Below, one piece after another: positions 34,145-41,854 of a DNA stretch of 64,000 nt. This stretch comes from UBA3910 sp964626065. GTDB taxonomy: Bacteria > Bacillota > Limnochordia > Darwinibacteriales > Darwinibacteriaceae. Every line of letters starts with the position of its first letter. Position 1 is the first letter of the stretch. Below the pieces are notes generated by a model. The model did no database searches and was not told the origin of the DNA. It saw only the letters and a list, made by a program, of their open reading frames with translations. The stretch spans positions 33,020-97,019 of the forward strand of contig CAZVDE010000003.1 in NCBI GenBank assembly GCA_964626065.1, read 5' to 3'. A program made the translations under genes and the position numbers.

Positions 34145-34678
34145 CTAGAATCTAAAGCCAAGCAGCGCTATCCCCAGCAGACCCGCGGTAATAAGCAGAA
34201 TGGGTACCCCGCGCAAAGACCGGGGAATGGGGGCCAACTCCAGCCGCTGGCGCAGGGTGGCCATAATAACCAAAATGAAACAGTAACCGAGCCCGCCCGC
34301 GAAGGCCGCCGAAACATTGCCCGGCCCGCTGACGCCTGCCCCTCCCAGCAGTAAGAGCAACCCAACCAGAGCGCTGTCGGCCAAACGGTCCTGCAGGCAC
34401 CCGCCTTGTTTCAGCACACTATGGGCCAAAACGGAAGCGACAGCGCCAACCAGCAAGTAATACCCGATTTGCGCCGATAAAGAGGCGAAGGTAATGCCGC
34501 CCAAAAGCCAGAGCAGCGCTCCACCCAACAGCATGCCCACGAAAGTTGTACCGCCCGACCTCAGGGCTTCCTTAACATCATGCGTATGGCGGATCAGGGC
34601 ATACAAGCCCAACCCCTGCACCAAGATGAGGTTGCCGGTAATTATTGTTTTTGCCAATGCCTCAAGCCCATTAATCAT
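34145..34678 (-). CDS. rnfA: RnfA/NqrE-family membrane subunit lacking the cluster cysteines
   Basis: A 177 aa, six-span protein aligned with RnfA through GNLILVQGLGLYAL and the C-terminal LRQRLELAPIPRSLRGVPIL / LITAGLLGIALLGF. In known RnfA the first motif reads LGLCP and a later one NCAVLG; these cysteines help bind the intramembrane iron-sulfur centre. Here they are Tyr26 and Ser102 (DSALVG). The only cysteines lie elsewhere. The ATG at 34676-34678 follows GGAGGA and overlaps rnfE by 8 bases. It is last in the operon, before the terminator. Membership of the RnfA/RnfE family is clear; a redox role for this subunit is doubtful. Confidence 0.85.
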   Translation of the reverse strand: MINGLEALAKTIITGNLILVQGLGLYALIRHTHDVKEALRSGGTTFVGMLLGGALLWLLGGITFASLSAQIGYYLLVGAVASVLAHSVLKQGGCLQDRLADSALVGLLLLLGGAGVSGPGNVSAAFAGGLGYCFILVIMATLRQRLELAPIPRSLRGVPILLITAGLLGIALLGFRF

Positions 34679-35258
34679 GTAGTTCTCCTCCCCGCCCCAT
34701 GAACTTGTTTGCCAAGGCCAACAAGAGGCCAACGACAATCATGCCGCCCGGAACACTGTCCGCCAGCGCCAAAGGGGGCAGCGCCGCCGAAACCAGGCTG
34801 CGCCCGAATATACTGCCGAACCCTAAAAACTCGCGGATGGCACCGATCACAACTAAAGCCAGAATAAAGCCCAGGCTTTGGCCGATCGCCTGCAGCACCG
34901 CTTGGCCAAAACCAAATTTTTCGGCAGGTGTCTCTAAAAGCATCCTGTTGATAATGATCAGGGGCAGATAGATGCCCAGCTGGGCAGCGAGGTTCGGCCG
35001 CCAACTCAAAAGCAACCCGTGAGCCAAGACCGTTAACAGAATCAGGACGCCAAGTTTAGCAATGGGCCGCGTGTTTTCCGGAAAGGGGGCCAATACAGCA
35101 TAATCCACCATGACCGCCAGTATAAACACACCGGCAGTAACAAGCCCCATCGTTAAGCCCCGTTCGGCAGTGGAAGCCACCGCCACAGCCGGGACCAACC
35201 CCAGCATCAGGACGAACACAGGATTCTTCTTGAACAGACCTTCCCATAAAACCTTCAT
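34671..35258 (-). CDS. rnfE: RnfE/NqrD-family membrane subunit lacking the cluster cysteines
   Basis: A 195 aa, six-span protein beginning MKVLWEGLFKKNPVFVLMLG. RnfE proteins carry LGLCP and NC..GRAEAFA; here these read LGLVP (Val22) and LPLIIINRMLLETPAEKFG (Arg105), and the protein has no cysteine at all. Flanking segments (AVAVASTAERGLTMGL, GFILALVVIGAIREFLGFGSIF split across helices, and VPGGMIVVGLLLALANKF) are well conserved, so this is a real subunit and not a decayed gene. It follows the RnfD-RnfG fusion by 3 bases and overlaps rnfA. Confidence 0.88.
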   Translation of the reverse strand: MKVLWEGLFKKNPVFVLMLGLVPAVAVASTAERGLTMGLVTAGVFILAVMVDYAVLAPFPENTRPIAKLGVLILLTVLAHGLLLSWRPNLAAQLGIYLPLIIINRMLLETPAEKFGFGQAVLQAIGQSLGFILALVVIGAIREFLGFGSIFGRSLVSAALPPLALADSVPGGMIVVGLLLALANKFMGRGGELHD

Positions 35259-35261
35259 TTT

Positions 35262-35812
35262 TTATCTGCCCCCCTCTGAATCAAGGGCGCTGAGTACTGC
35301 CTCTAAAATCGCCCCACTTGTTATCGTTGCCCCGCTGACCCCATCAACGGGTGCTTGAGCCTCCACCAGCGCAGGCAGCATTTGTTCGAAGGCCGGTTTA
35401 GCTATAAATTCAGTCTCTGCACTTTGCACAACCGCAATATCCGTGATCTTGCCGCCGCTGATTGTCACCGCCAGGACCAAATCACCGCCGAAACCGGCAG
35501 CAGAACCTTCATACACACCGTCAGGCAGGGTGATCTCATAAAGTGCGGCACTCTCCTCCGCCGCAGCCGCCTCACCTGATAAAGCAGACTCTACAGCTGC
35601 CAAGATCGCTTTGCTGGTCACGGTGGCCCCGCTCACACCGTCAACGGGTGCTTGAGCCTCCACCAGCGCAGGCAGCATTTGATCGAAGGCCGGTTTAGCT
35701 ATAAACGGTGTCTCCGCACTTTGCACAACCGCAATATCCGTGATCTTACCGCCGCTGATTGTCACCGCCAGGATCACATCACCGCCGAAACCGGCAGCAG
35801 AACCTTCATACA
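35262..35812 (-). CDS. C-terminal FMN-binding domains of the RnfD-RnfG fusion (3' part, after the gap)
   Basis: This open frame enters from the N run and ends at TAA 35262-35264, just before rnfE. It encodes two nearly identical FMN_bind domains of 99 residues. Each has YEGSAAGFGGD, LAVTISGGKITDIAVVQSAET and then APVDGVSGAT[VI]TS, whose final SGAT-x-[ST] is the covalent flavin attachment motif of RnfG/NqrC. It has no start codon or SD of its own that fits. Restoring 242 bases (one repeat period minus the bases present) in place of the 100 N joins it in frame to the 5' part at 35913-37729. I treat both as one gene. Confidence 0.85.
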
Positions 35813-35912
35813 NNNNNNNNNNNNNNNNNNNNNNNNNNNNNNNNNNNNNNNNNNNNNNNNNNNNNNNNNNNNNNNNNNNNNNNNNNNNNNNNNNNNNNNN
35901 NNNNNNNNNNNN
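35813..35912. other. Assembly gap of exactly 100 N
   Basis: A placeholder-length run of N inside the tandem repeat, with identical sequence on both sides. The real distance is unknown. Repeat period and reading frame both fit 242 bases, or 242 plus multiples of 297. Confidence 0.98.
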
Positions 35913-37729
35913 ATTGTCACCGCCAGGATCACATCACCGCCGAAACCGGCAGCAGAACCTTCATACATACCGTCAGGTAAGGTGATCTCATAAGGTGCGG
36001 CTGTTTTCTGCTCCGGCTCCGCTAAGCCCGCTGTCTCCCCTGATGCATCAAGAGCATTTTGCACCGCCTCCATGATAGCTCCACTAGAAACGGTCACACC
36101 CGAAACGGCATCTACCTGTGGCGAATTGGCTTTCACAATAGCCTCTGGGATCTGTTCAATGGCCCGATCGGAGATACCGGGTGTATCGGAATGCTTCTTA
36201 ACCGCTACAGCCGTGATCTGCCCATCCTCTACCGTGACTTCCACTTCAAGGGGCCCGCCGAACGAATCGGCCCGGCCCGCATAGACACCGTCAGCCCAGC
36301 CCGCAACCTCTTCTTCCTTGGGATAAAACACCGCATCGAACTGCTGCAGGGCACGCCGCACTCCCGCGGTTAAGGCGCGGGAAGAAACGGTTGCCCCCGA
36401 CACCCCTTGGATATCCGGGCCTAATGAAAATCCGCTGTCGCGATCCAAAGCTATAAATTGATCCAAGAAGGCGGCCTTGGTAATTAGTTCACCCAAGCCC
36501 GGATCCTCGCTGTGCTCCAAGATTCGGATTGACTCAATTTTTTGCTCCGCATCTAAAACAAGCAGGAACCTAATTGGCCCGTTAAATCCTTTTTGTTCAG
36601 CAACAAAGGCCGTCTTAAACGGGTTTCCATCTTCATCGCGCCTGAGATAGTAGCGAATTTCGCCTTGGTCGACAATTTCGTAGTCATCAATGCCCAGCAA
36701 ATCGGCAATGGGAAGATGCCGTCCCCCACTGATTACGGGGGCGACGGTAGGCCCCATTTTTTCTACAACGACGAAGACCGAGGCCACCACAAGCAGCACC
36801 GCCATTGAGATGGCTGCCCCTTTATAACGGGCCTCCTGCGTTAAGCCCACCCCAAAAATGTTGGGAATTGTTAATGATTCTAGGGCGGGCGCTAATGCGT
36901 TCATGGTCAAAACAGCAAAGGTGACGCCTTCAGGAAATGGCGTGTACTGCCTGATTACCAGGGTTAAAACGCCGCAGCCTATGCCAAACAGAAGCTGGCC
37001 TGATGGCGTTACAGGCGAAGTAACCATATCGGTGGCCATAAACACCGCCGCAAAAAGTAGGCCCCCGGCAGTTATGGTATACCAAGGATCCAAACCCCAC
37101 AGGACCGCCAAAGCGAAGGCGCTGCCAACATAACCTACCGGAATGCGCCAGTTAATATGCCCTTTATAAAGAAGGTAGGCCGCCCCTAAAAGGATGGCAA
37201 TGACCGATGTTTCGCCGATACTTCCCGCCACATTGCCCCAAACCAAGGGCCAGGAGAAAACGCGCTCGCTTAACAAGGGTGTTGCCCCGGTAACCACGTC
37301 AAAAGGCAGGGTAAACTTGACCAGCTGTGAAGTAAAGGCCAGCAGCAAGATTGCCCTAGCCCCCAAAGCCGGGTTGAAAATATTATGGCCCAAACCGCCA
37401 AAGGGCAGTTTGACTAAGGCTATGGCCAGAATAGAACCTATAACCGGAATCCACCAAGCGGTACCCGGAGGCAAAATCAAGCCCAGCAGCAGGCCTGTTA
37501 CGGCAGCACTGCCATCGCCAAACACACCTTTAGGAGTTAAAGGCACCCTGAGCATAACCGCCTCTGTCAACACGGCTGCCGCTGTGCTTAAAAGCATGAT
37601 CAGCCCAGCCCGCCAGCGGAAAAAGACAAGACCGGCTACCACTGCGGGCAAAAGAGAAATAAGGACATCAACCATTATTCGTTCTATCGTTAACGGACTG
37701 CGAAGAAACGGACCCGTTTTAATCTGCAT
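35913..37729 (-). CDS. RnfD-RnfG fusion with extra FMN-binding domains (5' part, up to the gap)
   Basis: About 605 residues are visible before the gap (numbered from the GTG three codons upstream of my start). Residues 15-300 are RnfD: nine to ten membrane spans, the covalent-FMN motif VVTGATPL near 150 and ATDMVTSPVTPSGQ near 240. Residues 303-470 are RnfG: one span, then GFNGPIRFLLVLD and GVSGATVSS. A second FMN_bind domain (480-566) carries SGVTVSS, and a third starts near 583 and runs into the gap. The start is ATG 37727-37729, five bases after AGGGGTGA. It lies 11 bases after rnfC. RnfD and RnfG are separate proteins in the complexes I know. Confidence 0.88.
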
Positions 37730-37740
37730 ATTTTTCACCC

Positions 37741-39060
37741 CTAGCTCACTTTTTCCTTCGCCGCGGCTAAACCCGCTTTGCCCTTCTTAATCCAGGTAAC
37801 CAAGGCCCGTTTGCTCGGGCAAACGTAGGAGCACAAACCGCATTCTATACAATCTTGCACCCTCAGTTGGCCCGCCTTGGCAAACATACCTTGAACAGAA
37901 TACTCCCCTAACAAACTGGGCGTCAGCCCCATGGGGCAGGCCTGCACACATAGGCCGCAGCGAATGCAGGGCCTGTTTTCATCAAAGGCCGCCTCTTCCG
38001 CGCTAAGACCCAGCACAGCGGAAAAACTCTTGACGACCGGGCCCATAAGATCCACAACCGGCTGCCCGGTCATGGGCCCGCCGGCCACAATTGCCGCCGG
38101 TTCGCCTAAAAATCCGCCGCAATAGTCAATCAGATCTGCAATGGGGGTCCCCACCCGAACCAGAAGGTTGCGGGGATCCACAACCGCACCGCCGGATACC
38201 GTGACAACCCTTTCATACGAAGACTTGCGCTGTGTTATGGCCTCATAGACGGCGATTGCCGTATGCACATTCTGCACAACGCAGCCCACCCCGGCCGGCA
38301 GGGCGCCACTGGGCACTTCCCTATTTAGAACCGCCTTAATGAGCTGTTTTTCGGCACCCTGGGGATAACGCACCTGCAGTGCCTCAACGGATAATTCGTC
38401 CATTCCGGCTATCTGCTCGCGCACAACCTCTATTGCATCCGCTTTATTTGATTCGATGCAAATTATTCCCCTGTCGGCACCGGCGGCCTTCATCATCGCC
38501 TGCAGCCCGCCTACCATCTCCTCTGCCCGTTCCAGCATTAAGCGATGGTCGCAGGTTAGATAAGGTTCGCATTCTGCCCCGTTAATCAAGACCGTGTCCA
38601 CCGGTGTGGGAGGATTTAATTTAATATGGGTGGGGAAACCCGCGCCCCCCATACCCACGATCCCCGCTTCCTTCACAGCCTCTCGAATGGCGGCCGCGGA
38701 CATCTTCTTCGCGCCGGTTGCTCCGGACGCAATGGCCCTTTCATCTAAGCCGTCATTTTTTATAACAACGGACAATACCTTGTGGCCGTTGAATAAGGGG
38801 CGTTCTTCCACTGCAATAACCTCGCCCGATACACTAGCGTGCACCGGTGCGCAGACGAAAGCCTTCGCTTCGCCTATTTTCTGCCCCATCTTCACCCTGT
38901 CCCCCGTGCTTACCACCGGCTCGCAAGTCGCCCCTAAATTCTGCTGCAAAGGAATGACTGCAATGGCCGGGGCCGGCAAAACTTCGATGGGCTTCCCTGC
39001 GGTGGCCCGTTTGCGGTGGGGTATATCTCCCCCGCCCCGCGGAAATGTTCTTTCAATCAA
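37741..39060 (-). CDS. rnfC: Rnf complex subunit RnfC
   Basis: Peripheral cytosolic subunit that exchanges electrons with NAD(H). The 439 aa product has an N-terminal barrel-sandwich domain, a nucleotide/FMN domain with GIVGMGGAGFPTHIKL and INGAECEPYLTCDHRLM, an SLBB-like part and two 4Fe-4S motifs: Cys365-368-371-375 (CIRCGLCVQAC) and Cys404-407-410-414 (CIECGLCSYVC). All expected residues are present, unlike in rnfA/rnfE. The start is TTG 39058-39060 with AAGGGTGA six bases upstream. It is the first gene of the locus, divergent from the spore protein gene. Confidence 0.94.
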   Translation of the reverse strand: MIERTFPRGGGDIPHRKRATAGKPIEVLPAPAIAVIPLQQNLGATCEPVVSTGDRVKMGQKIGEAKAFVCAPVHASVSGEVIAVEERPLFNGHKVLSVVIKNDGLDERAIASGATGAKKMSAAAIREAVKEAGIVGMGGAGFPTHIKLNPPTPVDTVLINGAECEPYLTCDHRLMLERAEEMVGGLQAMMKAAGADRGIICIESNKADAIEVVREQIAGMDELSVEALQVRYPQGAEKQLIKAVLNREVPSGALPAGVGCVVQNVHTAIAVYEAITQRKSSYERVVTVSGGAVVDPRNLLVRVGTPIADLIDYCGGFLGEPAAIVAGGPMTGQPVVDLMGPVVKSFSAVLGLSAEEAAFDENRPCIRCGLCVQACPMGLTPSLLGEYSVQGMFAKAGQLRVQDCIECGLCSYVCPSKRALVTWIKKGKAGLAAAKEKVS

Positions 39061-39211
39061 GCTGGTTCACCCTTTCCATATAGCTATCTCAAAGGAGAAT
39101 GTTATCACAAATACAGATGTAATATTCCACTAACCCGCTTAATTTCCTGCCCACATAACTAAAACGGCCCCTCTTGGGGAATTCTAACCAAGAAAGAAAG
39201 GAGAATTTAAT

Positions 39212-39421
39212 ATGAGCAAAAACAGCATCCCCGCCCACCGGGCTTTACACAAGTTCAAGTACGAACTCGCGGCGGAACTGGGGACCAATTATGAGTACAA
39301 AACGGGTTATTGGGGTAACGTTGCCGCGCGCGAACATATTTCGGAAGGAGGACCACTCATGCGCGGGCTGCTGGCCTCAGCGGAGTTAAGGGCCGCCCGT
39401 GACATCACCCTTCCTTCATAA
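39212..39421 (+). CDS. Divergent alpha/beta-type small acid-soluble spore protein
   Basis: A 69 aa basic protein that would coat spore DNA. The first half follows the family (MSKNSIPAHRALHKFKYELA, with the YELAAELG segment where GPR cuts). The second half, normally a GxxTSRxxGxVGG-type stretch, is altered to TGYWGNVAAREHISEGGPLM and the tail is unusual (AELRAARDITLPS). The start is ATG with AAAGGAG eight bases upstream. It stands alone between rnfC and the YqeM-like gene. I cannot see a clear forespore promoter. It may be a minor or specialised spore protein. Confidence 0.72.
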   Translation: MSKNSIPAHRALHKFKYELAAELGTNYEYKTGYWGNVAAREHISEGGPLMRGLLASAELRAARDITLPS

Positions 39422-39427
39422 ACGCGC

Positions 39428-39450
39428 AAAAAAGCACCGTTGCGGTGCTT
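39428..39450 (-). terminator. Terminator after the YqeM-like methyltransferase gene
   Basis: On the minus strand AAGCACC-GCAAC-GGTGCTT is followed by a T-run. On the plus strand it lies just after the spore protein gene and may stop that transcript too, though with a weaker T-tract. Confidence 0.8.
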
Positions 39451-39451
39451 C

Positions 39452-40204
39452 TTACTCATTCTTTCGTAATACAAACTGCCACCGCTCGCTGTCAGTGCTG
39501 CGGGGGTCGCTGCTCAAAAAATCATAGCAGGCCAGAAGGGCGAAATTCGCTTCTTCCGCCAGTTTTTCAATTTTTTGCGGCACCCACAATTTCTGCCGAT
39601 GTTCCTCCTGTACCCGATCATAACGGCCATCCTCCGTCATGATAAAAAATGTCAGGGTCATTGTGCAGATATCCGGGCCCCAAGTATAACTGTTATCCCA
39701 AAAATAAGCGAAATCTGTTTGTAGATCGGCATAGAATTGATCACCGTAAATAACCTGCAGTTTATAAGCGGAATTGAGATCAAAAAGCCACAAGCCGCCC
39801 GGGCGCAGATGCTTATGCACCCGGTTAAAAGCTTCCTTGAGTTGGGTACCTTCCGTTAAATAGTTCAAGACATCACAGGTACTTAAGACGGTATCAAACT
39901 CTTGCGCGCCAAGATCTAACTCCAATAGGTCCTGAGCCAGAAAGGGGATGTTCAATCCCAACTGCATCCCTTTTCGGCGGGCCTCCGCCACCATTTCCGT
40001 CGATCGGTCCACCCCCGTTAGGTCATACCCCCGTAAGGCCAAGGGAATGGCGATATTTCCCGTACCGCAGCCAACATCGAGAACCTGTCCCGGATCGTGG
40101 CGGTATAGCGCACAGAGGGCCAAAAGATATTCCACCCAGCGTTTATAGTCCGCATCGATACAGCGATCATAAATGCGGGCTAAATAAGTGTACGCCGGCT
40201 TCAC
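39452..40204 (-). CDS. Class I SAM-dependent methyltransferase (YqeM-like)
   Basis: A 250 aa Rossmann-fold methyltransferase: YTYLARIYDRCIDADYKRWVEYL, then motif I VLDVGCGTGNIAIPL, GVDRSTEMVAEAR and LSTCDVLNYL. The substrate is unknown. It takes the place of yqeM after rsfS, as in Bacillus. The GTG at 40202-40204 overlaps the rsfS stop (GTGA), with AAAGGG upstream, indicating coupled translation. The C-terminal half with WDNSYTWGPDICTMTLTFF is typical of this subgroup. Confidence 0.87.
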   Translation of the reverse strand: MKPAYTYLARIYDRCIDADYKRWVEYLLALCALYRHDPGQVLDVGCGTGNIAIPLALRGYDLTGVDRSTEMVAEARRKGMQLGLNIPFLAQDLLELDLGAQEFDTVLSTCDVLNYLTEGTQLKEAFNRVHKHLRPGGLWLFDLNSAYKLQVIYGDQFYADLQTDFAYFWDNSYTWGPDICTMTLTFFIMTEDGRYDRVQEEHRQKLWVPQKIEKLAEEANFALLACYDFLSSDPRSTDSERWQFVLRKNE

Positions 40205-40551
40205 GCCCAGGCGACCCTTTCCGCATCCGCCCACAACTTGTTCAGAGCGTAGTAGTCATACGCATCCTCCAAAAAGACATGTACCACCACATACCCATAA
40301 TCCAGGAGAACCCAGGTGTTATCCCCCCGCCCCTCCATGCGCAGCAGCTCTACACCTGCTTCTTCCAAGGCGGCCGAAATTGCATCCACAATTGCTCGGA
40401 TCTGAACATGGGTAGCTGAACTGCAGATAACAAAATACTCCGTGTCTACCATTACATCGGGCATTTTTAAAACCTCAACATTATCTGCTTTTTTGTCATC
40501 AGCGGCTCGAGCGGCTGTTTCGGCAACCAGTAGGGCGCTGTTCTCGATCAA
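40201..40551 (-). CDS. rsfS: Ribosomal silencing factor RsfS
   Basis: A 116 aa member of the RsfS/Iojap family, which binds uL14 and blocks subunit joining under starvation. Segments ADDKKADNVEVLKM, YFVICSSATHVQIRAIVDAI and WVLLDYGYVVVHVFLEDAYDYYALNKLW are diagnostic. The start is TTG 40549-40551 with TAGGAG at an acceptable distance. It lies between the LCP gene and the methyltransferase gene, in the order nadD-(yqeK)-LCP-rsfS known from Clostridia, but yqeK is missing here. Confidence 0.95.
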   Translation of the reverse strand: MIENSALLVAETAARAADDKKADNVEVLKMPDVMVDTEYFVICSSATHVQIRAIVDAISAALEEAGVELLRMEGRGDNTWVLLDYGYVVVHVFLEDAYDYYALNKLWADAERVAWA

Positions 40552-40571
40552 ATTCCCACACTCCTATCTTC

Positions 40572-41801
40572 TCAAATATAGTCTTGGCCTATAATCACGG
40601 TCACTTCCGCGCCGGCCCCGTCCGTTGTTTCAATGACAGCCTTGAGATAGGCCGCCAAAGGTTCTACCCTTTTTGCATTTCTCGCGGAAACGAGAATCTT
40701 AGTCTGAGCATAATTAAAGTGCTCCGCATTACCCCGCGATGCCACATGATAACCATAGGCAGTTAGATCATCCGCGACCTTACCCGCAATCCCGGCGCGG
40801 CCATTTCCGTTCAAAACGACTAATTTCAACGGCTCGGGCTCGCCCCAAACCAGCGTATCAATGACCGGCTGCGCTTTCTGAAGATCGACTATCCAATACC
40901 AGGCGTCGTTGATTTTCGTGCTGTTGCCCGGCAGCACACCCGTCTGCACCTTATCCGCAGAAAACTTGGTTGCGGACAAACTCAGATCAAGCACCACTTC
41001 CCAGGGCACATTAGTATTTACAATTCGAAAAGCCTGACTGAGCAGTTTGGGCAGCTTAATAAGGGAAGAAGGTTTAAGGACCTTCGCCACCAGTGCTTCA
41101 AAAAACTGCCTCTGCCGCTCCACACGGCCATCATATTGTTCTTTAGAGGGATCTACCAGGGAGACATCGCCTAAACCATCGCGGTAGCGTACGAACTTTA
41201 GGGCATTTTTCCCATCCAAAAGCTGCCGACCCGGCAGCAGGTGAATGTCCAAACCCTGGGCATGATCTGTGTATTTCATCTCCTTAGCTACGTTCAGTTC
41301 CACGCCGCCCAAAAGATCCACCATCTGCTCAAAACCTTGAAAATCGGTGTGCACATAATACTTTACCGGTGTGTTCAACAAATTGGAAACGGCCTCCAAC
41401 GCCATGGGCGCTCCCCCATGGGCATAGGCGGCATTGATCCGATCCCAACGCTGACGGGAAGGAATCCAGACCCTGGTATCACGGGGTATGGATAGGATAC
41501 CCGCTTCACCCGTCCGGGTATCCAACGAGAGTAAGAGCACGGTATCGGCGCGCACACTCGCTTCCTGCAGCTCATCTGTGCCTAAAAACAGAATTTGCAG
41601 GCGCTCGTCTCTTAAGCCCGAGACAGGCTGAACATCAAGCCCCCGGCGGTAGCTGTACCACGCGGTAAATAACATAAGAATAATGGCGGCCACGAACAAT
41701 AAAGAATAACCTACAATCCGCCGGCGGCGATATTTTTTTCTTTCCTGCCGCCGTTTTTCCAGTTCAGCCCGGCGCAGTAGGACTTCTTGTTCTGAAAGCA
41801 T
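40572..41801 (-). CDS. LCP family cell-wall polymer transferase with LytR C-terminal domain
   Basis: A 409 aa membrane protein that likely attaches anionic polymers to peptidoglycan. It has a basic cytosolic start, one membrane span (about 28-48), the LCP catalytic domain (RADTVLLLSLDTRTGEAGIL, SIPRDTRVWIP, DRINAAYAHGG, DFQGFEQMVDLLGGVELNV, FVRYRDGLGD) and a C-terminal LytR_C domain (LVVLNGNGRAGIAGKVADDL). The ATG at 41799-41801 follows GGAGGG seven bases upstream. The order LCP-rsfS is common in Clostridia; nadD lies upstream. Confidence 0.92.
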   Translation of the reverse strand: MLSEQEVLLRRAELEKRRQERKKYRRRRIVGYSLLFVAAIILMLFTAWYSYRRGLDVQPVSGLRDERLQILFLGTDELQEASVRADTVLLLSLDTRTGEAGILSIPRDTRVWIPSRQRWDRINAAYAHGGAPMALEAVSNLLNTPVKYYVHTDFQGFEQMVDLLGGVELNVAKEMKYTDHAQGLDIHLLPGRQLLDGKNALKFVRYRDGLGDVSLVDPSKEQYDGRVERQRQFFEALVAKVLKPSSLIKLPKLLSQAFRIVNTNVPWEVVLDLSLSATKFSADKVQTGVLPGNSTKINDAWYWIVDLQKAQPVIDTLVWGEPEPLKLVVLNGNGRAGIAGKVADDLTAYGYHVASRGNAEHFNYAQTKILVSARNAKRVEPLAAYLKAVIETTDGAGAEVTVIIGQDYI

Positions 41802-41854
41802 CGTTTTTCCCTCCACTACAAATATTCGCAGCCTCAGTCCCATATTAGGGCATA

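Larger units (their letters stand above)
35262..36000 (-). repeat. 297-bp tandem repeat array encoding FMN-binding domains, interrupted by an assembly gap
   Basis: The same plus-strand motif ATTGTCACCGCCAGGA begins at 35461, 35758 and, across the gap, 35913. The first two are 297 bases (99 codons) apart, and the repeats are almost identical at the DNA level. The two copies flanking the gap match over all of the 55 bases that can be compared. Confidence 0.92.

Noticed and set aside
35262..35777. Separate 171-codon FMN-binding protein gene downstream of rnfD/G
   Set aside because: The frame begins inside a repeat unit without an SD and reads in from the gap. Frame and repeat period show it is the end of the RnfD-RnfG fusion.
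35774..35812. Premature end of the RnfD-RnfG frame just after the gap
   Set aside because: The stop appears only because 100 N is a placeholder that shifts the frame. With a gap of 242 bases the frame stays open.
37741..39060. rnfC as electron transport subunit of Na+-NQR
   Set aside because: Two 4Fe-4S motifs and the order C-D-G-E-A are Rnf features. NqrA lacks these motifs, and no NqrF is present.
39160..39182. Small hairpin CCCC-TCTT-GGGG upstream of the spore protein gene as a terminator
   Set aside because: The stem is only 4-5 bp, there is no T-run, and there is no upstream gene on that strand to terminate.
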